Assembly (NCBI GenBank): GCA_016286995.1
Contig: JAEEVA010000011.1
Location: forward strand, 17,209 to 81,208
Length of the DNA: 64,000 nucleotides
Direction: 5' to 3'
DNA from: Prevotella sp.
GTDB taxonomy: Bacteria; Bacteroidota; Bacteroidia; Bacteroidales; Bacteroidaceae
Shown in pieces: positions 1-8,092 of the stretch (position 1 is its first letter; each line of letters starts with the position of its first letter). Both the position numbers and the translations under genes were made by a program. The notes beneath the pieces were generated by a model, which made no database searches, had not been told where the DNA came from, and was given only the letters and a program-made list of their open reading frames with translations.

Positions 1-518
1 TTGGACTGATGTACTGGATTCGGGAGGTGCCACAGCAGTTGCCGGACCTCCGCCCCATGGTGCTGCAGTCCATCCGCAAGACATGCTACTGCATGATCCA
101 TCAATCGCACTTCATTCCATGGGTCGGCATCAACGGCATTTTTTATTTGGCTGAGAGCATTCGCCATTGGGAGGACAAGATGGGACGGCGCAAGGCCATG
201 CTTCATTTGGCACAGGTCATCAGAATGTCGGAGGAAATAGGCACGGGAGGTGCCGGCTTCCGCTTTATTTATGCAGCATTCCTGCAGGAGGCAGCGGAGA
301 AAACCGGACTAGACGTGCTGAACGACTATTCCGATAGGATTACGGCCATCGGCGACCAGTGGCGATTGTTTGCCTACAAAGGTTCACGATTTTTCAAGAA
401 TCGTGGCAAGGAGCCTTGTAGCTATGAAGAATTAGGCACTATGCTGAAGAGCATCGGTGACCAGGAACTGGCATTTTATAACGATTTGGAAAAGACCGTT
501 GACGAATATCTACACTAA
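1..518 (+). CDS. BtrH N-terminal/DUF4872-type protein, 3' part only
   Basis: The frame is open from the window edge, so the true start lies upstream; the first internal Met is at base 9. The visible 169 residues are helical and resemble the C-terminal half (DUF4872) of proteins with a butirosin-biosynthesis-H-like N-terminal domain, including the run WRLFAYKGSRFFKNRG near residue 118. From family knowledge, such proteins occur in Bacteroidetes aryl-polyene and resorcinol clusters and may be acyl or aminoacyl transferases; the substrate here is unknown. It is followed 11 bases later by a secreted esterase and then an MMPL exporter and acyltransferases, which supports a lipid or pigment cluster. 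Assignment rests on residue pattern and context only. Confidence 0.5.
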   Translation, partial: GLMYWIREVPQQLPDLRPMVLQSIRKTCYCMIHQSHFIPWVGINGIFYLAESIRHWEDKMGRRKAMLHLAQVIRMSEEIGTGGAGFRFIYAAFLQEAAEKTGLDVLNDYSDRITAIGDQWRLFAYKGSRFFKNRGKEPCSYEELGTMLKSIGDQELAFYNDLEKTVDEYLH

Positions 519-529
519 GATAGAGAAAA

Positions 530-1339
530 ATGAAATACCTATTGACTATCATCTGTCTGCTTAGCATTCACATTGGTGTGAAGGCCTATAAGCTGACACC
601 CTATATTCCCGAAAAGAATGCCACAGGAACGGGCATCATTGTATGTCCAGGTGGCAGCTATTTCTGGCTCGATAAGAAGGGTGAAGGCCATGAGGTGGCG
701 GAATGGCTGTGTCAGAATGGCATTGCAGCCTTTGTATTGGAATACAGTCATGGCGGCTGGGGTGCTTTTGCCTTCCATATGCGCGTCAAGGGACGCAGCT
801 TCCCGGCAGGCCATAACGACCTGCTGCAGGCACTCAACGAGGTTAGGAGTCACGCTGCCGACTATGGCGTACGTGCCGACCGCATCGGATGCATGGGATT
901 CTCGGCAGGCGGTCATCTGGTAATGCATACTGCCGAACAGTTGGCCGGAACGCCACAGGTTCCCTTCTTCGTGGCACCGATGTACCCGGTGGTTTCGATG
1001 ACACACCCCTGTACGCATAAGCGGTCACGCCGTGGACTGTTAGGTGAATACCCGTCAAAGGCCATGAAGGACTCGCTATCATTGGAACATCATGTGCCGC
1101 AGAATTGTCCGCCAGTGTTCCTCATGAACTGCGACGACGACCCCATCGTTCACTATCATAATGCCGAACTGCTTGACTCAGCCTTGACTGTCCACGGCAT
1201 ACCTCATCAGTATGAGCACTACCGTACCGGTGGTCATGGTTTCGGCGTCAATGCAAAGAAGACAACATCGGAAGCTATCCAATGGAAGGAACGCTTCCTT
1301 ATTTGGCTCCAAAAGTTCATTGAAAAACAACTATTGTAA
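530..1339 (+). CDS. Secreted alpha/beta-hydrolase (esterase)
   Basis: 269 residues with an N-terminal signal peptide (about residues 1-19, ending VKA). The oxyanion-hole segment CPGGSY is at residues 39-44, the nucleophile elbow GFSAGGH puts the catalytic Ser at 125, the acid is in CDDD at 201-204 and the catalytic His is in GGHGFG near 236. This is the layout of BD-FAE/acetylxylan-esterase-like serine esterases. It probably acts in the periplasm on an acyl or aryl ester. It sits 11 bases after the DUF4872 gene and 2 bases before the MMPL gene, so it is almost certainly in the same operon. Its role in the cluster (ester trimming or transfer) is inferred. Confidence 0.85.
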   Translation: MKYLLTIICLLSIHIGVKAYKLTPYIPEKNATGTGIIVCPGGSYFWLDKKGEGHEVAEWLCQNGIAAFVLEYSHGGWGAFAFHMRVKGRSFPAGHNDLLQALNEVRSHAADYGVRADRIGCMGFSAGGHLVMHTAEQLAGTPQVPFFVAPMYPVVSMTHPCTHKRSRRGLLGEYPSKAMKDSLSLEHHVPQNCPPVFLMNCDDDPIVHYHNAELLDSALTVHGIPHQYEHYRTGGHGFGVNAKKTTSEAIQWKERFLIWLQKFIEKQLL

Positions 1340-1341
1340 CT

Positions 1342-4300
1342 ATGAACATCTTCCTCCGCATATTTGACTTCCTGCACCAGCGGCGCAGACTCTGCTTCGG
1401 ACTGCTGACGTTGTTGGTCGGTGTATTGGTGGTCATGATGTCGACGTTGAAGTACAACGAAAACATTTATGACTTCCTGCCCGTCAGCGGCAACGAGCAG
1501 AAAGCCATCACCCTCTATCAGGACATTACCGGAGGACAGCGCATCGTGGCGATGTTCAAAGCGAAACGCTCAACACCGGCGTTAGCCGATTCTTCACTCT
1601 TCACTCTTCACTCTTCACTCACTTCGGCCGTCGACACCTTTGCCAACAGACTGCTGACTGGCGATGGTCGCAAACACATCAAGGAGGTGACCACGCAGGT
1701 AGACTTCGAGAAGTTTGCCGGCGTCACCGACTTCATCTATCATAATATGCCGGTGATGCTCACTGACTCCGACTATCAGCGCATGGAGCAGATAGTGACG
1801 TCGGAAGAGCTCATGGACAACCAGTTGGCCAATGACGTACAGATGATGATGATGCCTGCCACGGGAGTCTTCACATCGAGCATTGCCAACGATCCGTTGG
1901 GACTGTTCAGCCCTGTCATCGACAGGCTGCAGGCACGTCAGTCATCGCTGCCTATGGAGATGGACGACGGTTACATCTTCACCGCCGGTAAGGAATATGC
2001 CATCGCCATGCTGACGTCACCCTACGGCAGCATGGAGTCTGCCAACAACGGTCTGTTGGTGGCATATGTCGACAGTGCCGCACAATACACCATGCAGGCT
2101 GTACCCGGTGTCGAGGTAGCCACAACTGGTTCACCAGTTATTGCCGTCGGTAACGCCAGACAGATATGGCAGGACAGCCGACTGGCCATCAGCATTGCCG
2201 TAACACTGATTCTGCTGTTGCTGGTGTACTCGTTCCGCAGGGTCAAGAACCTATTACTCATCGGCGTAGCCATCGCTTTCGGCTGGCTTTTTGCCATGAG
2301 TTTCATAGCCGTCGTCCGGAGTGATGTATCACTGATTGTGCTGGGCATCGGGTCCATTATCATCGGTATTGCCGTCAACTACCCCCTGCACTTCATTGCC
2401 CATACCGACCATGGCGGCACAGTACGTGACGTACTAAAGGAAATGGTGGCACCACTGCTCATCGGCAACATTACCACGGTAGGTGCCTTTGCCAGCTTGA
2501 TACCCCTCGACGCTCCGGCACTACGTGACCTCGGACTCTTTGCCGCATTCATGTTGGTAGGTACCATCCTGTTTGTGCTGATATTCCTGCCCCATTTGGT
2601 CAGCAAGAGGACGGAACAGAAAGAGGAACGCCTGTCGTTTGGACGTATCTCATCGATGTCACCTGAGCGTCACCGCTGGGTGTTGTTGGTCATTCTGCTG
2701 CTGACGGTGCTATTTGGCTATTATAGTCTGGACACGTCGTTCGACACCAATATGCACCACATCAACTACATGACCGACCAGCAGCAGGAGCTATTGGCTA
2801 ATCTGAATGCATCGGCTGGCATCAACGACACGACCAATGTGTATTTGGTGACAGAGGGCAACACCTGGGATGAGGCACTGGAAGCCAGGGAACGTCTGAC
2901 TCCGTTGTTGGACAGCGTGATACGGAACGGCAGGGTGGAAACGTGTTCCAACGTCACAGCATTCATCTGCTCCACACAAGAACAGCAGCGCAGGATAGAG
3001 CGGTGGAACACCTTCTGGCAGAAGCACCGAGACCACGTCATGGCGGCACTCACGACACAGGCACCACGCTACGAATTCAGCGAGGAGGCCTTCAGTGATT
3101 TCAACGACATCATCAATGCCACATATACCCCACAGACCTTCGACTACTTTGAACCCATACGCTCCGTACTGCTCAGCAACGCATTCAGCACCAGCACCGG
3201 CAAGTGTTCCGTAGTCGACGTCATCAACACTCAGCCATCAGCCCTTAACCATGAGTCATCACCTCTCACAGACATCGAGTCCACTCTGTCCGAGGCTGTG
3301 GGCGACAAGGGCTATGTCTTCGACTTCATGGGCATGAATAGTGCCATAGCCAAGTCGTTGTCCGACGACTTCAACTACATCGGCTTTGCCTGCGGATTCA
3401 TTGTCTTCGTCTTCCTGTGGCTGTCATTCGGACGACTGGAACTGGCACTGTTGGCCTTCCTGCCCATGGCACTGGGATGGATATGGATTCTGGGCATCAT
3501 GAGTCTGCTCAACATGCAGTTCAATATCGTCAACGTCATCCTGGCGACATTCATCTTCGGACAGGGCGATGACTATACCATCTTCATCACCGACGGCCTC
3601 ATCAATGAATACGCTTACCGGAAACGGCTGCTGCCATCGTTCAAGAACAGCATCATCATTTCGGCACTCATCATGTTTATCGGCATCGGCTCACTCATCG
3701 TGGCCAAGCATCCCGCCCTGCACTCACTGGCTGAGGTGACCATCGTCGGCATGCTGACCGTTGTACTCATGGCATGGGTGGTACCGCCACTGGTGTTCGA
3801 CTGGATGACACGTACCAACGGCCAGAGGCGCCATGTGCCAGTGACCATCGAACAGCTCATACGTACGGGCTATTGTACGGTGGCGTATCTGTTCGAGCTG
3901 GGTTATGGCTGTCTGTTCGGCTTCGTGGCCCGACTGCTGCCGTGGAACGAGAAGAGCCGCGAGGCATGGTTCCATAGGGTGGTACACAAGACCATGCTGA
4001 CGGACATCAACCACATCTGGGGTGTGAAGCCCGTTATCCGCAACGACTACGGCGAGGACTTCAGCCGCGGCAGCATCATTGTCTGCAACCACATGTCGAT
4101 GCTCGACCCGATTTACGTTCTGGCAGTCAGTCCCCACATTCTGTGCGTCATGGGCGAGAAGGTGTGGCGGAATCCCATTGTCCACAACCTGTTCAAACTG
4201 GCAGGTTTCATGAGTATCCAACAGCCTTTAGACGTGCTGACGGAAAGAATCCGCAAGGCAGTGGCCGACGGCTATAATGTGATGATATTCCCTGAAGGTC

Positions 4301-4962
4301 TCAGGGCCGACAACCGCATCATGCGTTTCCACAAAGGTGCCTTCCACATTGCCCAGGAGATTGGTGCCGACATTTTGCCCATGTATATTCACGGCAGCGG
4401 CCATGTGATGCCGAAAGGTAGCGGTCCGTCAGCTCGCGGACAGATTACCATAGAGGTTGGAAAACGTATACCTGTCAATGAACTGCAGGCGTTGGGTACC
4501 ACCAATAGGGCTATCACCAAACATTTCCATCAGTTGTATCTGGAGCACTACGAGCAGATGCGACGGGAGATTGAGGACACGCACTATTTCCATCATTATG
4601 TCATCTATAAATATCTATATAAAGGCTTCGGCATTGAGCGCGAAACACGCCGGCTGCTAAAGCGCTACGACGACTTCAGCCAGTGGATTGACGGCTACCA
4701 GCCCGACACCCACCTCACATCACCCAACGTAGTATCGGTTCTTCATGCCGGACGTGGCCAGTTTGCATTGCTCTTTGCGCTGGTACATCCAAATTTAAAC
4801 GTTCACGCCTATATCGACGACCCAGATGATGCCGCACTGGCTGCTGCCTGCGAACCCCTGCCGGAGAATCTTCACATCCACTACTGCAACGATGAGAAAG
4901 AAGCCTTGGCATCGGCGTCAGGCACCAATATCATCAATCTATCAGACATCATTAATCTTTAA
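1342..4962 (+). CDS. MMPL/RND-type exporter fused to PlsC-like acyltransferase
   Basis: 1206 residues. The first about 850 residues form an MMPL/RND-type lipid exporter: a TM helix near 17-37, a large extracytoplasmic loop, a TM bundle near 280-420, a second loop, and a second bundle near 680-830 containing GQGDDYTIF. A PlsC-like acyltransferase follows, with HMSMLD (HX4D) near residue 916 and FPEGL near 984. The last about 130 residues (VLHAGRGQFALLFALV, then YIDDPDD) look like a decayed Rossmann/methyltransferase fold. Such exporter-acyltransferase proteins are known from Bacteroidetes aryl-polyene clusters and would move and acylate the product at the inner membrane. A heptamer repeat (1591-1620) adds a Ser/Leu-rich stretch near residue 84-95. 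Confidence 0.85.
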   Translation: MNIFLRIFDFLHQRRRLCFGLLTLLVGVLVVMMSTLKYNENIYDFLPVSGNEQKAITLYQDITGGQRIVAMFKAKRSTPALADSSLFTLHSSLTSAVDTFANRLLTGDGRKHIKEVTTQVDFEKFAGVTDFIYHNMPVMLTDSDYQRMEQIVTSEELMDNQLANDVQMMMMPATGVFTSSIANDPLGLFSPVIDRLQARQSSLPMEMDDGYIFTAGKEYAIAMLTSPYGSMESANNGLLVAYVDSAAQYTMQAVPGVEVATTGSPVIAVGNARQIWQDSRLAISIAVTLILLLLVYSFRRVKNLLLIGVAIAFGWLFAMSFIAVVRSDVSLIVLGIGSIIIGIAVNYPLHFIAHTDHGGTVRDVLKEMVAPLLIGNITTVGAFASLIPLDAPALRDLGLFAAFMLVGTILFVLIFLPHLVSKRTEQKEERLSFGRISSMSPERHRWVLLVILLLTVLFGYYSLDTSFDTNMHHINYMTDQQQELLANLNASAGINDTTNVYLVTEGNTWDEALEARERLTPLLDSVIRNGRVETCSNVTAFICSTQEQQRRIERWNTFWQKHRDHVMAALTTQAPRYEFSEEAFSDFNDIINATYTPQTFDYFEPIRSVLLSNAFSTSTGKCSVVDVINTQPSALNHESSPLTDIESTLSEAVGDKGYVFDFMGMNSAIAKSLSDDFNYIGFACGFIVFVFLWLSFGRLELALLAFLPMALGWIWILGIMSLLNMQFNIVNVILATFIFGQGDDYTIFITDGLINEYAYRKRLLPSFKNSIIISALIMFIGIGSLIVAKHPALHSLAEVTIVGMLTVVLMAWVVPPLVFDWMTRTNGQRRHVPVTIEQLIRTGYCTVAYLFELGYGCLFGFVARLLPWNEKSREAWFHRVVHKTMLTDINHIWGVKPVIRNDYGEDFSRGSIIVCNHMSMLDPIYVLAVSPHILCVMGEKVWRNPIVHNLFKLAGFMSIQQPLDVLTERIRKAVADGYNVMIFPEGLRADNRIMRFHKGAFHIAQEIGADILPMYIHGSGHVMPKGSGPSARGQITIEVGKRIPVNELQALGTTNRAITKHFHQLYLEHYEQMRREIEDTHYFHHYVIYKYLYKGFGIERETRRLLKRYDDFSQWIDGYQPDTHLTSPNVVSVLHAGRGQFALLFALVHPNLNVHAYIDDPDDAALAAACEPLPENLHIHYCNDEKEALASASGTNIINLSDIINL
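1591..1620 (+). repeat. In-frame heptamer array TCTTCAC x4
   Basis: Four copies of the 7-mer TCTTCAC plus two bases lie inside the exporter gene, encoding SSLFTLHSSLTS in the periplasmic loop. Seven is not a multiple of three, so each unit is read in a different frame. All three frames of this strand are free of stops, while the opposite strand contains TGA. Confidence 0.85.
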
Positions 4963-5077
4963 TTTGAAAGAAATTAATCAGCAATTAATCAGAAATTATT
5001 CTTTCCCATTTCTGGATTAAATTTCTGGCCATTTCTGGCCATTTCTTTCCAAAACATCTTTTAATATTTAGTGTCTA
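4963..5077. repeat. AT-rich spacer with ATTTCTGG repeats
   Basis: This 115-base gap between the exporter and the next acyltransferase contains two AATTAATCAG-type copies and then three ATTTCTGG units between about 5006 and 5045. No promoter match or terminator hairpin was recognised, so read-through from the exporter gene is likely. Confidence 0.5.
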
Positions 5078-6202
5078 ATGACAAATAACAAGTTTGACGA
5101 CATACGCCCCTACAACGAGGAGGAGTTTCCTGCAGCCATGCAACGCATAGCTTACAGCGAGGCATTCCCGCTCATGGCATCATTCGTCTATCCCAACGAA
5201 ACCCTGGAGGAAGCCAGGAAGCGCATCTGCTCGTTCAAGACCATCCGCGAGTTCCAACACGACACGATGTGGCATGTCAACGAACAGATCATTTCGCGCA
5301 GTGCCACGTCGTTCACGGGCGCAGGACTTGAACAGCTCAGTCCCGACAAGCACTATCTCTACATCTCGAACCATCGCGACATCATGCTCGACGCCTGTCT
5401 GTTGCAGTATTTCCTGGTGAAGAACGGTTTCGAGACCACCGAGATTACCTTCGGTGCCAACCTGATGCAGCACCCTGTGGTGATTGATGTGGGCAAGAGC
5501 AACAAGATGTTCAGGGTGGAACGTCCTGGCGGTGACCTGAAGGAGTTTTACCGTGCCTCGCTCCACCTGTCAGAGTACATCCGCTATGCCATCAAAGAGA
5601 AAGGTGAGTCGGTATGGATAGCACAGCGCAACGGCCGTACCAAGAATGGCATCGACGCTACCGACCAGGGCATCATCAAGATGTTCTGCATGAGTGAGCC
5701 AAAGGATAAGCTGAAGGCTTTGGCCGACCTCAACATCGTACCCGTTTCAGTGTCGTACGAATGGGAGTCGTGCGACATCCTTAAGGCCCTGGAACTTTAC
5801 GAGTCGCAGAACATGCCGTATATCAAGAAGCCTGGCGAGGACCTGAACAGCATACTGACGGGTATCCTGCAGCCCAAAGGCCGCGTACACTTCCAGATCT
5901 GTACACCCATTTCTGAAAAGGACCTGTCGGCCTTCGAGAATCAGACGAACAACGAATACCATCGTTCTGTAGCCAGTCTCATCGACCGCCGCATCAATGC
6001 CGCCTATCGTCTCTATCCGAACAACTACATTGCCCACGACCTGTTATACGGCAACACCAAATACCGCCGCAAATACACTGACGAGGAATACCAGACCTTC
6101 GTGAACCGACTGACTGAACTCGATAAATACGACAACTGCGACATCGAACGGCTGAAGGAGATATTCGTCAGCATCTACGCTAATCCGGTGGACAACAGGT
6201 AG
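5078..6202 (+). CDS. Glycerol-3-phosphate-acyltransferase-like protein
   Basis: 374 soluble residues. The core motif SNHRDIMLDA (near residue 96) resembles the acyltransferase block I of the PlsB/PlsC superfamily, but His and the second Asp are five residues apart (HX5D); the HRD triad may serve instead. WIAQRNGRTKNG near residue 182 occupies the place of the phosphate-binding block. Bacteroidetes encode many such 1-acyltransferase-like proteins, some within aryl-polyene/DAR clusters. Between an exporter-acyltransferase and an acyl carrier protein, it probably transfers an ACP-borne acyl chain to a lipid acceptor. The acceptor cannot be told from sequence. Confidence 0.75.
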   Translation: MTNNKFDDIRPYNEEEFPAAMQRIAYSEAFPLMASFVYPNETLEEARKRICSFKTIREFQHDTMWHVNEQIISRSATSFTGAGLEQLSPDKHYLYISNHRDIMLDACLLQYFLVKNGFETTEITFGANLMQHPVVIDVGKSNKMFRVERPGGDLKEFYRASLHLSEYIRYAIKEKGESVWIAQRNGRTKNGIDATDQGIIKMFCMSEPKDKLKALADLNIVPVSVSYEWESCDILKALELYESQNMPYIKKPGEDLNSILTGILQPKGRVHFQICTPISEKDLSAFENQTNNEYHRSVASLIDRRINAAYRLYPNNYIAHDLLYGNTKYRRKYTDEEYQTFVNRLTELDKYDNCDIERLKEIFVSIYANPVDNR

Positions 6203-6205
6203 AGG

Positions 6206-6268
6206 TAAGAATTAAGAATTAAGAGGTAAGAGGTAAAACGTAAGACTTAAGACGTAAGAATTAAGAGT
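6206..6268 (+). repeat. Heptamer array TAAGANN x9 before the ACP gene
   Basis: Nine uninterrupted 7-base units (TAAGAAT, TAAGAGG, TAAGACT, TAAGACG and similar; one TAAAACG) fill the whole gap between two genes and end one base before the ACP start codon. The first five bases are nearly fixed and the last two vary. The AAGAGG-like units are the only ribosome-binding candidates. Confidence 0.9.
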
Positions 6269-6269
6269 T

Positions 6270-6563
6270 ATGAAAGAAAAGATAAGGACACTGCTGGAAG
6301 ATGCGTTGCCACTGGTCGACTTCGACTCGCAATTTCTCTTCAGCGAGCTCGACTCACTGGGCGTCACCACCATCCTGATGATGCTCTCCGACGAATTCGG
6401 CATCAAGCTGGAGTCAAGGGATGCCACGCCCAAGAACCTGAAGACGCTCGACAGCATCGTGGCCCTGGTGGAAAGAAAACTGGCTGAGAAGCCAAAAGCC
6501 CTCGCAACGCCACACTCTCATTGCAACGCCACACTCTCAAGGAGAGAAAGAGAGAACAGCTAA
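6270..6563 (+). CDS. Acyl carrier protein with repeat-encoded C-terminal tail
   Basis: 97 residues. Residues 1-75 form an ACP four-helix domain; ELDSLG carries the phosphopantetheine-attachment Ser at residue 29. The cargo is presumably an acyl or aryl chain passed between the cluster's ligase and acyltransferases. The C-terminal about 22 residues (from ALATPHSHCNATL onwards) are encoded by a repetitive segment with two copies of GCAACGCCACACTCTCA. Part of it recurs as an identical 25-base block in the next gene, so the tail is probably an accretion rather than part of the fold. The start follows the heptamer array directly. Confidence 0.85.
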   Translation: MKEKIRTLLEDALPLVDFDSQFLFSELDSLGVTTILMMLSDEFGIKLESRDATPKNLKTLDSIVALVERKLAEKPKALATPHSHCNATLSRRERENS

Positions 6564-6579
6564 CTGCCAACAGCCAACA
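6502..6579 (+). repeat. Repeat-derived ACP tail and heptamers at the ligase start
   Basis: Two copies of GCAACGCCACACTCTCA, then a purine-rich GGAGAGAAAGAGAG run, then heptamers GCTAACT, GCCAACA, GCCAACA (6559-6579). The last heptamer ends on the A of the ligase ATG. The block at 6516-6540 is identical to 7200-7224 inside the ligase gene. Confidence 0.8.
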
Positions 6580-7997
6580 TGACCTTAGAGGATTATCTCG
6601 CACAGGACGCCGTCCTATACCCGCACAAGATTGCTGTGGTATGTGGCGGCGAACACGTTACCTATGAGCAGCTCTGGCAACGTGTCGTGGACCGTGTCGC
6701 CGAGCTACAGCAAATTGCCAAAAGCCAAAAGCCAAAAGCCAAAAGCCAAATAATCTGTCTCCGTGCCACACCCACCATCGACTATCTCGTCGACTACTTT
6801 GCCATACATCGTGCCGGCTGTGTCGTGGCTCCATTAGAGAAGGACATGCCTGAGGCCACTTTTAAGGAGGTTGAGCGACAGCTCTGCCAACATACTGTTC
6901 CGGAAGGCTCTGCAGACATTCTTTATACCACAGGTACCACGGGGCAGTCAAAGGGTGTCATCATCAGCCACCGTACCATCGTGGCCGATGCCGAGAACCT
7001 CATTGCCGGTCAGGGTTTCAGCCACGATACGGTGTTCGTCATCAACGGACCGCTGAACCACATCGGCAGCCTTTCGAAGATCTGGCCCGTCATCCTACAG
7101 GGCGCTACTATGATCATCGTCGACGGCATGAAGGACCTCGATGCCTTCTTCGCTGCCTTTCAATTGTCAATTGTCAATTGTCAATTGTCAATTATCAATT
7201 CTCATTGCAACGCCACACTCTCAAAGAGCGAATCTTCAATTTTCAATGTTCAATCTTCAATTAAATACGCCACTTTCCTCGTCCCTGCCAGCATCCGCAT
7301 CCTGATACAGTTCAGTGCCGACCGTCTGGCAGCACTCGCCGACAGGATAGAGTTCATTGAGACCGGTGCCGCCGCCATCTCTCAGGCCGATATGGAGGCC
7401 TTGTGCCGATTGCTGCCCAACAGCCGTTTATACAACACCTATGCCTCAACCGAGACAGGCATTATCAGCACCTATAACTACAACGACGGACGCTGCATGG
7501 CTGGCTGCTTAGGCCACTGCATGCCTCACTCCGAGCTGTTTATCACGCCCGAAGGACTCATTGCTTGCAAGGGTGACACCCTCATGACGGGCTATGTCGG
7601 TGATCCAGAACGCACAGCCTCCATACTACGCGACGGCATCCTCTATACCGCAGACATCGGCATCATTGACGACGAAGGCATGCTGCACCTGAAAGGCCGT
7701 GAGGATGATGTCATCAATGTTGGCGGCTTCAAGGTCGCTCCCACCGAGGTCGAGAATGCTGCTATGTCCTTCCCCAACATCAAGGACTGCATCTGCATTG
7801 CCGTCGACCATCCCATCACCGGCAAGGCCCTCAAACTCCTAGTTGCCATGACCGACGGCACGACGCTCCACAAACGTACCCTTGCTCTGCACCTCAAGGA
7901 GCGCCTCGAGTCCTACAAGATTCCCCTACTCTACGAACAAGTCGACACCATCCGCCGCACCTTTAACGGCAAACTCGACCGAAAATACTATAAGTAG
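6579..7997 (+). CDS. AMP-forming acyl/aryl ligase
   Basis: 472 residues, ANL superfamily. Visible motifs are the P-loop-like YTTGTTGQSKGV (about residue 110), the adenine-binding YASTETG (about 288), the hinge/A8 region GREDDVINVGGFKV (about 370) and the catalytic C-terminal Lys in RTFNGKLDRK. It adenylates a carboxylic acid and probably loads it onto CoA or the preceding ACP; an aromatic acid starter would fit an aryl-polyene or resorcinol pathway, but this is inference. Two repeat segments lie in frame: five GCCAAAA units (residues about 47-58) and a 105-base composite block (residues about 195-229). Both fall in poorly conserved stretches, so the enzyme may tolerate them. Last gene of the cluster. 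Confidence 0.85.
   Translation: MTLEDYLAQDAVLYPHKIAVVCGGEHVTYEQLWQRVVDRVAELQQIAKSQKPKAKSQIICLRATPTIDYLVDYFAIHRAGCVVAPLEKDMPEATFKEVERQLCQHTVPEGSADILYTTGTTGQSKGVIISHRTIVADAENLIAGQGFSHDTVFVINGPLNHIGSLSKIWPVILQGATMIIVDGMKDLDAFFAAFQLSIVNCQLSIINSHCNATLSKSESSIFNVQSSIKYATFLVPASIRILIQFSADRLAALADRIEFIETGAAAISQADMEALCRLLPNSRLYNTYASTETGIISTYNYNDGRCMAGCLGHCMPHSELFITPEGLIACKGDTLMTGYVGDPERTASILRDGILYTADIGIIDDEGMLHLKGREDDVINVGGFKVAPTEVENAAMSFPNIKDCICIAVDHPITGKALKLLVAMTDGTTLHKRTLALHLKERLESYKIPLLYEQVDTIRRTFNGKLDRKYYK
6717..6751 (+). repeat. In-frame heptamer array GCCAAAA x5
   Basis: Five 7-base units (last one GCCAAAT) inside the ligase gene, encoding a KSQKPKAKSQ-type basic segment. All three frames are open. 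Confidence 0.9.
7161..7265 (+). repeat. In-frame composite repeat: CAATTNT array, 25-base block, NNTCAAT array
   Basis: From 7161, CAATTGT x4, CAATTAT and CAATT; then the 25-base block shared with the ACP tail (7200-7224); then NNTCAAT units (7234-7262). About 105 bases, a multiple of three, give an Asn/Ser/Gln/Ile-rich insert of about 35 residues inside the ligase. Three repeat types seen elsewhere in the window are thus chained within one coding sequence. Confidence 0.9.
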
Positions 7998-8002
7998 CCC
8001 TT

Positions 8003-8092
8003 TATTGTGTTAATAATTATTATAAGATGATTATTATAGTATGATAATTATAAGATAATAATTATATTTGCAACACAATAGTAAAGGCACTT
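8003..8092 (+). promoter_or_regulatory. Promoter with AT-rich repeats before ATPase gene
   Basis: TATATTTG (8063-8070) matches the Bacteroidetes -7 element TAnnTTTG, 22 bases before the ATPase start. Upstream, 8010-8062 is built of near-repeats of ATAATTATTATAAGAT-like sequence, possible operator repeats. No clear -33 TTTG was found at the expected distance. Confidence 0.6.

Noticed and set aside
3230..3275. A further in-frame repeat in the exporter gene
   Set aside because: The CCATCAGCCCTTAACCATGA-type sequence looks repeat-like but shows no regular unit, so it was not annotated.
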